From: Evansella sp041820985
Lineage (GTDB): Bacteria > Bacillota > Bacilli > Bacillales > Salisediminibacteriaceae
Assembly (NCBI RefSeq): GCF_041820985.1
Contig: NZ_JBGUAU010000009.1
Span: 130,758 to 194,757 of the forward strand
Length of the DNA: 64,000 nucleotides
Direction: 5' to 3'
This document shows, in pieces, positions 7,960 to 16,305 of this stretch. A program made the position numbers and the translations under genes. The notes under the pieces were generated by a model that was given only the letters and a program-made list of their open reading frames with translations, did not search any database and was not told the origin of the DNA. Each line of letters opens with the position of its first letter. The stretch's first letter is position 1.

Positions 7960-9855
7960 TTAGCGGTTCAACAGACTTCCAACATACTTCAATAGATCAT
8001 TCGCAGACGCAGTATTATAACCATGCTCATCCACAAGACGAGCGATAACCTCATTTACTTTTTTCAATTGGTTTTCATCTGGAGTTTTCGTCGATGTAGT
8101 AATTTTCACTACATCTTTCAGATCAGCAAATAGCTTTTTCTGAATTGCTTCACGTAATCTTTCATGGGAATTGTAATCAAACTTCTTCCCTTTTCTTGCA
8201 TAAGCAGAAATGCGGATCAAGATCTCTTCCCTGAATGCTTTTTTCGCATTTTCCGAGATTCCGATTTGCTCCTCAATCGAACGCATTAGTTTCTCGTCTG
8301 GATTCATTTCTTCCCCAGTTAAAGGATCACGAAGTTTATTTTTATTACAATATGCTTCTACGTTATCCAAATAATTATCCATTAATGTTTTCGCAGACTC
8401 TTCATAAGAATAGACAAATGCCTTTTGAACTTCTTTCTTTGCAATTTCATCATATTCTTTACGAGCAACAGAGATGAAATTTAAGTAACGCTCACGATCC
8501 TCTTTTGAAATAGATGCATGTTGATCAAGACCATCTTTAATAGAACGCAACACATCTAATGCATTTACCGTAGTTAATTCTTTCCGGATAATGGCTGATG
8601 ATATTCTATTAATTACATAACGAGGATCAATTCCTTCCATCCCTTCATCAGCATACTCCTTCTTAAGTTCCTCCACATCTTGAGAACTAAAGCCCTCTAC
8701 GTTTTGCCCATCGTAAAGCTTCAGTTTTTTCAGAGCATCGACACTACCATTTTGAGAGTCTTTTAACCGAGTTAAAATTGTAAAAATTGCAGCAATTTTT
8801 AATGCATGTGGCGCAATATGCACATCACCTATATCACTTTCTTTAATCATCTTCTCATAAATCCGCTCTTCCTCACTTACTCTTAGGTTATATGGAATCG
8901 GCATTACGATAATTCGAGAATGTAACGCTTCATTTTTCTTATTGGAGATAAACGATTTATACTCCGCTTCATTTGTATGTGCCACGATCATTTCATCTGC
9001 GGATATAAGTGCAAACCTTCCAGCTTTAAAGTTTCCTTCTTGCGTTAATGATAATAAGTGCCATAAGAACTTCTCATCACACTTTAACATTTCCTGGAAC
9101 TCCATAATTCCACGATTCGCTTTATTCAACTCCCCATCAAATCGGTACGCACGAGGGTCTGATTCAGATCCATACTCCGCGATTGTGGAAAAATCAATAC
9201 TTCCTGTTAAATCCGCAATATCTTGGGATTTGGGGTCTGAAGGACTAAATGTACCTACCCCCACACGCTTATCTTCAGAAAGAACAACACGTTCTACCAT
9301 GACATCTTCTATTTTTCCTCCATACTCCTTCTCTAAGCGCATCACATTTAGTGGTGATAAGCTACCTTCGATTCTGATACCGAATTCATCATAAAAATCA
9401 CTTCTCATGTGATGAGGAATAAGATGTAAAGGATCTTCGTGCATCGGACACCCTTTGATGGCATATACCGCCCCTCGATCCGTACGAGAGTATTCTTCTA
9501 GGCCACGCTTCAACATTGTAACGAGGGTAGATTTCCCCCCACTTACAGGACCCATTAAAAGGAGGATTCGTTTCTTTACATCTAATCTTCTTGCAGCAGA
9601 ATGAAAATATTCTTCTACTAATCTTTCAAGTGCATCCTCTAAGCCAAATATTTGATTTTCAAAAAATTTGTACCTCTTCTGACCGTCCACTTCCTCAACA
9701 CCCGCATCTTTAATCATGTTATAAATACGGGAGTGAGCTGTCTGAGCCACTTCCGGTCGCTCACGCAAAATGTCTAAATACTCTGCAAAAGTTCCTTCCC
9801 ACTTTAGGCGCCCTTCTTCTTCACGGTGCATTTGAATCTTATTTAAAATTTCCAA
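7960..9855 (-). CDS. prkA: PrkA serine protein kinase / AAA+ ATPase
   Basis: 631 aa, the same length as B. subtilis PrkA, with the same N-terminal style (KWEGTFAEYLDILRERPEVA). A P-loop GPVSGGKS lies at about residues 102-109, followed by the PrkA AAA domain and the C-terminal kinase-homology region. PrkA is involved in sporulation (Hpr/SigK regulation in B. subtilis), and E. coli YeaG acts in sustained nitrogen stress. The start is TTG at 9855 with AGGAGG about 7 nt upstream, and it matches the family N-terminus. A possible mother-cell sigma promoter overlapping a perfect inverted repeat lies just upstream (9906-9934). Confidence 0.93.
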   Translation of the reverse strand: MEILNKIQMHREEEGRLKWEGTFAEYLDILRERPEVAQTAHSRIYNMIKDAGVEEVDGQKRYKFFENQIFGLEDALERLVEEYFHSAARRLDVKKRILLLMGPVSGGKSTLVTMLKRGLEEYSRTDRGAVYAIKGCPMHEDPLHLIPHHMRSDFYDEFGIRIEGSLSPLNVMRLEKEYGGKIEDVMVERVVLSEDKRVGVGTFSPSDPKSQDIADLTGSIDFSTIAEYGSESDPRAYRFDGELNKANRGIMEFQEMLKCDEKFLWHLLSLTQEGNFKAGRFALISADEMIVAHTNEAEYKSFISNKKNEALHSRIIVMPIPYNLRVSEEERIYEKMIKESDIGDVHIAPHALKIAAIFTILTRLKDSQNGSVDALKKLKLYDGQNVEGFSSQDVEELKKEYADEGMEGIDPRYVINRISSAIIRKELTTVNALDVLRSIKDGLDQHASISKEDRERYLNFISVARKEYDEIAKKEVQKAFVYSYEESAKTLMDNYLDNVEAYCNKNKLRDPLTGEEMNPDEKLMRSIEEQIGISENAKKAFREEILIRISAYARKGKKFDYNSHERLREAIQKKLFADLKDVVKITTSTKTPDENQLKKVNEVIARLVDEHGYNTASANDLLKYVGSLLNR

Positions 9856-10164
9856 TTTTGGCCTCCTCCCAACACTAAATAAATACTATTAGACATCCAT
9901 GGTTCATCTTATGCGTTCACCTAGCATAAGATTCTAGTCCTTTTAAATTTTTGAAACAAATAGTATAAATAATGGTGCTATTTCAGCTTGGTAAACTTAT
10001 CGAATACATATTATGAAATCTTTCTTTTAATCTATGTGACCTATCATCACAGTATGACGTCCATCTAAAAAAACATAGTTTGAAAATTATTTTAAAATAC
10101 TTCCCCATACATACCCTTTTTTCTGTAAAATGTTTGTATACACTGAAGAAAGATGGTATAAACA
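9856..10164. other. Divergent promoter region prkA / class A PBP
   Basis: About 310 nt without a gene. The prkA side carries the inverted repeat above. On the plus strand, TGAAAA (10081) and CATACATA (10106-10113) resemble a forespore SigF/SigG promoter about 50 nt before the PBP start, but the spacing is one or two nt long. Confidence 0.35.
9906..9934 (-). promoter_or_regulatory. Perfect 9-bp inverted repeat overlapping a SigE-like promoter of prkA
   Basis: ATCTTATGC (9906-9914) and GCATAAGAT (9924-9932) form a perfect inverted repeat with a 9-nt spacer. On the minus strand, GAATCTT (9934-9928), a 14-nt gap and CATAAGAT (9913-9906) resemble a SigE promoter (-10 consensus CATACA-T, 6 of 8). 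prkA is SigE-dependent in B. subtilis. The repeat could be a regulator site or a leader hairpin. Confidence 0.4.
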
Positions 10165-12039
10165 ATGCGCCCTTTAACTGGTACTCTATTTATTTTAATT
10201 TTTATTATTTTCTTTTCTCTTATTACTCTATTTACTTTTGAAGAATGGCATGCTGCAAAATCATTACCTTTAGTATTAGATGAGTCCATTAATCTAACAG
10301 ATTTTACTATTGCGAAAAATAGCGTCATTGTTGATTCGAATAATAACAAACTTTCAGATATATACTCCTCTGAAAATAGAATATATCTTCCTTATGAGGA
10401 AATTCCAAAGACAGTAGTAGACGCTTTACTAGCTGCAGAGGACCAACAATTTTTTTCACATAAAGGGTTTGACATAAAAGGAATAGCACGAGCACTTCTC
10501 GTTAACATTCAAAGTGACTCTTTAGAACAAGGGGGAAGTACTGTTACCCAGCAGCTAGTGAGAAATCTGTTTCTAACACATGACAAATCATATGAAAGAA
10601 AAATTTCCGAGCTTCTTTATGCATATCAGATGGAACAGCAGATGACAAAAGAGCAGATTATAGAGTTGTACGTAAATGTTATTTACTTCAAAAACGGCGT
10701 GTATGGGATGGAAGCAGCAAGTCGCTTCTATTTTAATAAAAAAGCAGATGATCTTACTGTTGCAGAAGTTGCCTTTTTGAGTGCTATTCCAAATAATCCA
10801 GAACGTTTCAATCCTCTGAAAAATAAAGAAAATACGCATGCACGGAAAGAATGGATTCTACTTAAAATGTTTGAAACACATGTTATCAATGAAGAAACAT
10901 ATATTGCGGCACTAGATGAGGAAATTTCATTAAACTTATATAAAAAAGTAGATTTATACCCAGATTATGTAACATATGTTTATCATGAATTACGTCAACT
11001 TGTTGGAGAAAAAGAGGGGTATTTCCAAAGAATGGACATGGAATCTAATGAAGAAAAACGAATGTTGCTACAAATCGAATTAGAAATGGCAGTAGCTGAG
11101 TTATTACAAGATGGGGTGACGATCGAAACGGCCTTTATTCCGCATATTCAACAAGAAGTATCGAAAGCTATCGATACAAATTTGAGTAACTCTAAGCTAC
11201 AAGTTGGAACAACAGTCATCGATCATACTCAAAATGAGATCGTGGCTATCTCTGGCGGAGTTAACTATGAAAAGTTTGGGTTCCATCGCGCATATCAATC
11301 ATTCCGTCAGCCAGGTTCAGCGATAAAGCCTCTTCTTGTTTATGCACCATATATAGAAGAAACTGGTTCTAATGCGAAAACAACGATTGATGCTTCCTCC
11401 TTTGTAAAAAATGGGTATCAACCACAAAACTATGGAAGAGCATCTTATGGACGAGTTTCTATGGAAGCTGCATTTAAACATTCCTATAATACGGCGGCAG
11501 TTAGAGTATTAGATACGATGGGAGTCACAACTGCTTTCGAGTATTTCTCACAATTAGGCTTTGAACGGGTTAGTATGAACGATATGATCCTTCCCGCAGC
11601 TCTTGGTGGAATAGAAAACGGTGTTTCCGTGTTGGAGATGACCCGTGCATACTCCACGTTTGCAACAGGTGGAGTTTATGAATCACCGAAAGCAATACGA
11701 CGAGTGGTGGGAAATGATGGACGTGTCTTATATGCATGGGATTCAGATGGTGTTCAAGTGTTGAGCGAAGAAACAACCCTGGAAATCCGCAAAATGATGA
11801 ACAAAGTAGTTACGGAAGGCACCGGAAGAAACGCTCACTTCTCTACTTCTGGATATATCGGTGGAAAAACGGGAACAACAAATAACTACCACGACTTATG
11901 GTTTGTAGGCTCAACAGATCGGTACACTTCTGGAATATGGCTGGGGTATGACACACCAAGCTCTATGAATAACGTTAATCAGCGCCTCCATTTAACTATC
12001 TGGAGAGCATATATGTCGCAAATAGAGAAGGTGGAGTGA
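10165..12039 (+). CDS. Class A penicillin-binding protein (transglycosylase/transpeptidase), PbpG-like
   Basis: 624 aa. One N-terminal membrane anchor (about residues 7-25). The GT51 glycosyltransferase shows the catalytic Glu in AAEDQQFFSHKGFD (E92) and GGSTVTQQLVRNLF. The transpeptidase shows SxxK in PGSAIKP (S385, K388), SYN at about 440 and KTGTT at about 563. It makes and cross-links glycan strands outside the membrane. Its length and lack of a long C-terminal tail resemble the sporulation-type PBPs (PbpG/PbpF) more than PonA. The start ATG at 10165 has only a weak AAGAAAG site, so translation may be modest. It is divergent from prkA. Confidence 0.9.
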   Translation: MRPLTGTLFILIFIIFFSLITLFTFEEWHAAKSLPLVLDESINLTDFTIAKNSVIVDSNNNKLSDIYSSENRIYLPYEEIPKTVVDALLAAEDQQFFSHKGFDIKGIARALLVNIQSDSLEQGGSTVTQQLVRNLFLTHDKSYERKISELLYAYQMEQQMTKEQIIELYVNVIYFKNGVYGMEAASRFYFNKKADDLTVAEVAFLSAIPNNPERFNPLKNKENTHARKEWILLKMFETHVINEETYIAALDEEISLNLYKKVDLYPDYVTYVYHELRQLVGEKEGYFQRMDMESNEEKRMLLQIELEMAVAELLQDGVTIETAFIPHIQQEVSKAIDTNLSNSKLQVGTTVIDHTQNEIVAISGGVNYEKFGFHRAYQSFRQPGSAIKPLLVYAPYIEETGSNAKTTIDASSFVKNGYQPQNYGRASYGRVSMEAAFKHSYNTAAVRVLDTMGVTTAFEYFSQLGFERVSMNDMILPAALGGIENGVSVLEMTRAYSTFATGGVYESPKAIRRVVGNDGRVLYAWDSDGVQVLSEETTLEIRKMMNKVVTEGTGRNAHFSTSGYIGGKTGTTNNYHDLWFVGSTDRYTSGIWLGYDTPSSMNNVNQRLHLTIWRAYMSQIEKVE

Positions 12040-12070
12040 GGGATCATAATATGTTCTGCGCGAGAAAAAT

Positions 12071-12250
12071 GAGTCTTGGTCATAATGAAAGTGTAAAGCT
12101 GAGAAGCCGAACGATGTGTAAACATAGCGGAGGAAATATACGAAAACTCCGGCGGGATCAATAGGTAAAGGTGAGACCCCAAGAGTGCTTAAGCACTCGG
12201 CAGCTCACCAACCTCCCGCGGAAAGCGAAGTATATTTCCGTAGCGATAGT
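12071..12250 (+). repeat. Dispersed palindromic element, family A copy 1
   Basis: An element with nested inverted repeats: outer GGAAATATAC (12132-12141)/GTATATTTCC (12230-12239), middle GGTGAG (12170)/CTCACC (12204), inner palindrome GAGTGCTTAAGCACTC (12183-12198). Related copies lie at 14905-14971 (partial), 26089-26235 and, inverted, at 62071-62200. Similar elements with GAGACCCC and CCCGCGGAAAGCGAAG cores are common between genes in Bacillaceae genomes. Confidence 0.8.
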
Positions 12251-12279
12251 ATACACAAGTATCATTTCGTTCGGAGTTA

Positions 12280-12837
12280 CTACAACGGCAAACTAGCAAT
12301 GATACTATTATAAAGCTTCAACAACGCCCACAGGACAGTCAATCCGAACGAAAACCAAAAGAAAGTATGAAAAAAGATAATTCCAATTAACGAAAAAGAA
12401 GATTGCGTTACACTCACTTTATAAATAAAAAAGATAAAAAAGGCTATGCAAGCAGCAACAAATACAGCAAGTATGAGCATGATGTGAAATGTTAACCCGA
12501 TGGAAAGAATTCCACCAACAAGAAAGAACCAGGATCCTTTCCGAACACTTTTTAAATCACTACCCTCTTCATCCTTTGAAAAAAACAGTAACGAAACCTC
12601 ATTAATTGTATCCGCTATTAACTTTAAAGCTGAAAATAACATAAAAAAGAATAGCCACAATAAGAACAGTAGCGTTAATTGAATTCCCCGTTCTGAAAAA
12701 AATTCAATCATCCCTTCATACAAACCTATTTGCATGAAATAGAGGACAAGATTTCTTTCACTATATATGGAAAGGGAAAGACTAAATAAAATGATAGAAA
12801 GTAACGGGAAATGACTAGTTAAATATGCATTTTTCAT
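12280..12837 (-). CDS. YufK-like multi-pass membrane protein (DUF5366)
   Basis: 185 aa, strongly hydrophobic, with about four to five membrane segments (residues 9-24, 50-72, 98-140, 148-172). The length, the N-terminus MKNAYLTSHFPLLSIILFSLS and the segment ALKLIADTINE resemble my memory of B. subtilis YufK, a protein of unknown function. AGGAG lies 11 nt before the ATG. It is a single gene between a dispersed repeat and a hairpin. The identification rests on memory of one family and is moderate. Confidence 0.6.
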   Translation of the reverse strand: MKNAYLTSHFPLLSIILFSLSLSIYSERNLVLYFMQIGLYEGMIEFFSERGIQLTLLFLLWLFFFMLFSALKLIADTINEVSLLFFSKDEEGSDLKSVRKGSWFFLVGGILSIGLTFHIMLILAVFVAACIAFFIFFIYKVSVTQSSFSLIGIIFFHTFFWFSFGLTVLWALLKLYNSIIASLPL

Positions 12838-12860
12838 GATGCTTTTGCTCCTAAACAGTC

Positions 12861-12892
12861 GTTCAACCGAGTGAAAACAAACTCGGTTGAAC
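12861..12892. terminator. Strong hairpin after the heme monooxygenase-like gene
   Basis: A 12-bp stem GTTCAACCGAGT/ACTCGGTTGAAC with an 8-nt loop, placed just past the minus-strand stop at 12901. There is no clear T-run, so termination is probable but not typical. Confidence 0.55.
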
Positions 12893-12900
12893 TAGATTGA

Positions 12901-13206
12901 TTATAGATGATGTGGCACGTTGTACGTATAAATCTTGTTACCAGTTGTTGGACTCTTATCTAAGTTAGCTCGACGAGTTCGATGGGCTTCTTTAAACTCA
13001 TCTGAATTAACCCATGCTTCATACGATTCCCTTGTTTCCCATTTCGTTAAAACAATTTGATAGTTATCATTATCTTCTGGTGTGAGAAACATGAAATCTA
13101 AGCAACCAGGGATTTCTTTCATCTTTTCGGCACTATTAGAAAAACGATTTTCAACATTTTGTCTTCCTTCTTTCGGTACATGTAGTTCATTGAAAACAAC
13201 AAACAT
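12901..13206 (-). CDS. ABM-fold heme-degrading monooxygenase-like protein (HmoA/IsdG type)
   Basis: 101 aa, one antibiotic-biosynthesis-monooxygenase ferredoxin-like fold. FSNSAEKMKEIPGCLDF, QIVLTKWETRESYEAWVNSD and the His in FKEAHRTRR follow the IsdG/HmoA pattern, in which a C-terminal His binds heme. Such enzymes open heme to release iron. Ribosome binding site AAAGGAGGTGACCTTATG. It is monocistronic, with no heme-uptake genes nearby, so a role in iron supply is family-based inference. Confidence 0.75.
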   Translation of the reverse strand: MFVVFNELHVPKEGRQNVENRFSNSAEKMKEIPGCLDFMFLTPEDNDNYQIVLTKWETRESYEAWVNSDEFKEAHRTRRANLDKSPTTGNKIYTYNVPHHL

Positions 13207-13416
13207 AAGGTGACCTCCTTTTATTCTACAACTATTTAAATGGTGTAATAAAGTGGTTGATATGTAGAGTTCAATATAATAATTCGCTCAAGTTAATTAT
13301 AAAGCAAGTTGGTTGCAATGAAAATATTTGTAGAGACAAACCTCTTTCATTTTCTTTTCTTTCCTTTTAAAACATGGTATATTGATTCATAGATAACATC
13401 AAAGGAGGATATTTTG

Positions 13417-13506
13417 ATGGGATTATACTTAATTTTAGGAGTTTGCGTAGCATTTCTTGTAGCGATTTTTACTGCAGGTTATAACGACAACCCAAACAAA
13501 AATTAG
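13417..13506 (+). CDS. Small single-pass membrane peptide, 29 aa
   Basis: An ATG at 13417 behind AAAGGAGGATATTTTG opens a 29-codon frame ending in TAG at 13506, followed directly by a terminator-like hairpin. Residues 2-21 are hydrophobic (GLYLILGVCVAFLVAIFTAG) and the tail YNDNPNKN is polar, so it should span the membrane once. The excellent ribosome binding site, separate position and terminator make expression likely. I do not recognise a family. Confidence 0.6.
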   Translation: MGLYLILGVCVAFLVAIFTAGYNDNPNKN

Positions 13507-13515
13507 TACTAAAAG

Positions 13516-13550
13516 CTACTTACCAAAATAGGTGAGTAGTTTTTTCTTTT
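13516..13550 (+). terminator. Terminator after the 29-aa peptide gene
   Basis: The stem CTACTTACC/GGTGAGTAG (one G-T pair) is followed by TTTTTTCTTTTTT. Confidence 0.75.
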
Positions 13551-13623
13551 TTAAGCAAATGATAGTCTTATTTTTTGCCTGTCCGAATATGGTGTAAGGA
13601 ATACTATATGAGGTGGGATTGAA

Positions 13624-14895
13624 ATGAAATGTTTTCTTTATCCTGATATTGGACGAGTGGATGAACCATTACAATTGCATATGGATGGATTAGAAGCGAA
13701 TGAAACAATCAAAATGAAAATGACGATGGATCATCATACATTAGGAAAATGGAGCTCCACTGTCTCAACAAACGCGGACGAACATGGGAAACTATCCATT
13801 GGAGAAAATTGTAAGCAAGACAATAATATATTTTCTTTATTATTATGGAAACTACGACCTATTGATGGGAAAACTCCAACTAATTTCCCATCAAATAGCA
13901 CAGATCCATTGAAACTACACATTGATATGGAGTCGAGTATTAGTCAACGAACAGAATCTCGAACTGTGATTCGACTCTTTAAAGAAGACTATGTTACGGA
14001 AGAGGCACTCCCAAACGATGTTCCGTTTTCAGGAACTTATTTTTATCCTAAAAACAAGCAGAAACTTCCTACTATCATATTATTTGGAAGCTATCATGGA
14101 GAACCTCCATTAGATGCTGCAGCACTATATGCATCACACGGTTATGGTGCCCTTGCAGTAAATTACACCAACAATGGAGCCACTGTTCCATTAGAAGACA
14201 TAAACAAGGTTTTACAGTGGGTGAAAAACCATCCTTCAACAGATGAACAGAAAATTATTTTACATGGAACGGAGAAAGGCGCAGAGTTAGCACTAGTTGT
14301 TGCTTCCAAAGACCCTAGTATAAAAGGAGTTATTGCGAATTCTCCAACAAGTCATGTTTTCCAAAAAATACAGTCATCCAAACGAACAGCAGCTTGGACG
14401 GAGAACGGAGAAACTATTCCATTCGTACCATATCATTTCAGTTTACCGATGATGGTAACATCTTGGTTTAGAAAACAAAGGAAAGATACGGCATCCTTGG
14501 GAAATGTATGTGAAAAAAGTCTCGAGAAGTATGAAAAAAATGGAAAAATAGAAGCAGCGATCGAAGTGGAAAAAGTGAATGGTCCTCTTTTGTTGATTAG
14601 TGGAAAACAAGACGACTTCTGGCCGTCAGATTTGATGGCTCAAACAGTAACAGAACGTTTATCGAATAACTCCTTTCCCTATCCAGTAGAACATCTCTCC
14701 TATGAATTTTGCGGAGATAAGTTAACAGTGCCTTACCTCCCAACATTGACTAACAACGAAGGTGATTTTGAAAACGTACAGAAAGCTGTTTTAGGAGAAA
14801 CTGCGTGGAATACCACCATAACATTTTTAACAAAGCATTTCCCACCAGCACGCATACAAACAGTTACCATTCCATTTAAACCAAGTGGGCGGTAA
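13624..14895 (+). CDS. Acyl-CoA thioesterase/BAAT-family alpha/beta-hydrolase homologue lacking catalytic residues
   Basis: 423 aa with the two-domain plan of acyl-CoA thioesterase/bile acid-CoA:amino acid N-acyltransferase proteins: an N-terminal beta-sandwich (residues 1-120) and an alpha/beta-hydrolase C-terminal domain (ASHGYGALAVNY, VPLEDINKVLQWVKNHP). In active members the nucleophile elbow is G-x-S/C-x-G. Here it reads GTEKG (215-219), with Glu217 at the nucleophile site. The usual catalytic His of the PGAGH-like segment aligns with Asp365 (EFCGDK). The oxyanion-region HGSGG is FGSYHGE. The acidic residue is kept (KQDDFW, about 330). So the fold is clear but ordinary hydrolysis looks lost; a binding role is possible. 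Ribosome binding site GAGGTGGGATTGAAATG. Confidence 0.75.
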   Translation: MKCFLYPDIGRVDEPLQLHMDGLEANETIKMKMTMDHHTLGKWSSTVSTNADEHGKLSIGENCKQDNNIFSLLLWKLRPIDGKTPTNFPSNSTDPLKLHIDMESSISQRTESRTVIRLFKEDYVTEEALPNDVPFSGTYFYPKNKQKLPTIILFGSYHGEPPLDAAALYASHGYGALAVNYTNNGATVPLEDINKVLQWVKNHPSTDEQKIILHGTEKGAELALVVASKDPSIKGVIANSPTSHVFQKIQSSKRTAAWTENGETIPFVPYHFSLPMMVTSWFRKQRKDTASLGNVCEKSLEKYEKNGKIEAAIEVEKVNGPLLLISGKQDDFWPSDLMAQTVTERLSNNSFPYPVEHLSYEFCGDKLTVPYLPTLTNNEGDFENVQKAVLGETAWNTTITFLTKHFPPARIQTVTIPFKPSGR

Positions 14896-14904
14896 GTTAG
14901 TTAG

Positions 14905-14971
14905 CTGGCCAAACGGATAAATAGCCAGTCGGAGGAAATATACGAAGACTCCGGCGGGATTAAACAGCGAA
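14905..14971 (+). repeat. Dispersed palindromic element, family A copy 2 (truncated)
   Basis: The segment GGAGGAAATATACGAAGACT and the following CCGGCGGGAT match the left half of family A at 12071-12250. The right half with GAGACCCC and CTCACC is missing. Confidence 0.7.
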
Positions 14972-15011
14972 TACAAAGCTCCATCTTACACTTCACAAGC
15001 ATTAATACAAC

Positions 15012-15047
15012 AAGGGTGTTACATGTCGAAACATTCGTAACACCCTT
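15012..15047. terminator. Convergent bidirectional terminator
   Basis: An 11-bp stem AAGGGTGTTAC/GTAACACCCTT between the plus-strand BAAT-like gene and the minus-strand CBO0543-like gene, with T-rich flanks on both sides. Confidence 0.75.
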
Positions 15048-15054
15048 ACTTTAT

Positions 15055-15549
15055 TTAATAATTAATTGAAATCTTAGATTTGTTCATTACGCGAATCCAA
15101 TAGATGATACTTCTACATATTAACAATTTTACAAGTATACTTATGAACGAATGGTACCATGTCCAGCCCTTTTTCCACTTTATGAGTTTCGTTTTTTTTG
15201 CTGCTATCGTCTCAAAGATTATCAATGGAATCGCAAAAGGAAAGACCTTCGCCAATACTCCAATAGGCTTACTGTTAAGAGTCCATTGATTATAATAAAG
15301 TAACATTAACGGGTAATGTATAAAATCAAAAGGTAAATGGATTTTATATTTAGAAAAAAGCCGCACGGGGTATTTAAGATACCCTTTAGTAACCAATATT
15401 TTATCTGCATAGTAATTACCAATACAACTAACAAGATAAACAATAATCCAATCCTTAAATGAACGTTTTCCGATTGCGAATGGTAATAAAGCACTTCCTA
15501 AAGCGGTGATGATAAGTAAGAAATAATAGGAACCATATTTCTTTTTCAA
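15055..15549 (-). CDS. CBO0543-family membrane protein
   Basis: 164 aa with about four to five membrane segments. The features of the CBO0543 family of small Firmicute membrane proteins are present: LPFAIGKRSFKDWIIVYLVSC, NYYADKILVTKGYLKYPVR, FDFIHYPLMLLYYNQWT and the Lys-Trp-rich loop before WTWYHSFIS. Function unknown. Start is TTG at 15549, with GGAGGTGAAATACA in front. Confidence 0.75.
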   Translation of the reverse strand: MKKKYGSYYFLLIITALGSALLPFAIGKRSFKDWIIVYLVSCIGNYYADKILVTKGYLKYPVRLFSKYKIHLPFDFIHYPLMLLYYNQWTLNSKPIGVLAKVFPFAIPLIIFETIAAKKTKLIKWKKGWTWYHSFISILVKLLICRSIIYWIRVMNKSKISINY

Positions 15550-15659
15550 TGTATTTCACCTCCATGTATATCTTTTAGAAAATACTAGCTTTTTATTCAA
15601 TGTACTAAAAAAAAGGAGAAATATAATCCTCCCTAGCATGACAAGCTTTCATAAATAAA

Positions 15660-15692
15660 GAGGGCAAGACCATACAAAATGGACTCGCCCTC
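15660..15692. terminator. Terminator after trmL
   Basis: Stem GAGGGCAAG/CTCGCCCTC (G-T tolerant) past the trmL stop. The T-rich side faces the plus strand more than the minus strand, so it may also serve antisense transcripts. Confidence 0.5.
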
Positions 15693-15736
15693 TATAATTT
15701 TTCTGTATATGCAGGTAAAATGCACCTTTGAACACT

Positions 15737-16210
15737 CTATGTCAAGCTGCTAAATTGCTGTTGTCGCAATGCTTCATATACTAAAATAGCTGCTGTGTTA
15801 GATAAGTTTAACGAACGAATCTTATCCGTCTGTGGTATGCGAAAACAACGATCCTGATGAGCTTCAATTAAATCCGCTGGCAATCCCTTTGTTTCTTTGC
15901 CAAAAATAAAGAAATAGTCCGTCTCAAGATTGGAGTAATCGAATTCATGATAGTACTTTTTACCACTCGTTTCAATTAAAAAAAACTCTCCATCTGGATA
16001 TTTAGAAAATAGTTCCTCAATATTATCATAATGATTCACTGTTACGTTTGGCCAATAATCACAACCTGCTCTTTTTAACATTCTATCATCAGTAGAGAAA
16101 CCTAACGGATGAATTAAATGTAGCTGTGTATTCGTTCCAGCACAAGTACGAGCAATATTTCCTGTATTAGCTGGGATTTCTGGTTCATGTAGTACAACAT
16201 GTAATGCCAC
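15737..16210 (-). CDS. trmL: tRNA (cytidine/uridine-2'-O-)-methyltransferase TrmL (CspR)
   Basis: 157 aa SPOUT methyltransferase: HVVLHEPEIPANTGNIARTC (motif 1), FIFGKETKGLP (motif 2) and RIPQTDKIRSLNLSNTAAI (motif 3, the trefoil-knot SAM site). It methylates the 2'-OH of the wobble nucleotide of tRNA-Leu isoacceptors. The start is GTG at 16210 behind GAGGTGAAG. In B. subtilis cspR lies beside yhbA/yhbB (queG and an amidase), and that neighbourhood is largely kept here. Confidence 0.95.
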   Translation of the reverse strand: MALHVVLHEPEIPANTGNIARTCAGTNTQLHLIHPLGFSTDDRMLKRAGCDYWPNVTVNHYDNIEELFSKYPDGEFFLIETSGKKYYHEFDYSNLETDYFFIFGKETKGLPADLIEAHQDRCFRIPQTDKIRSLNLSNTAAILVYEALRQQQFSSLT

Positions 16211-16305
16211 TCTATCTTCACCTCTAATTTTGTAAACATCCTCGTAATCATATCATTTTCAATTTAGAAAAGGAAGATGTATACAAAATCTTCAGCAACC
16301 ACGTT

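Noticed and set aside
8942..9394. 150-aa plus-strand frame opposite prkA.
   Set aside because: It lies wholly inside the well-supported prkA reading frame and shows no start signal; a shadow.
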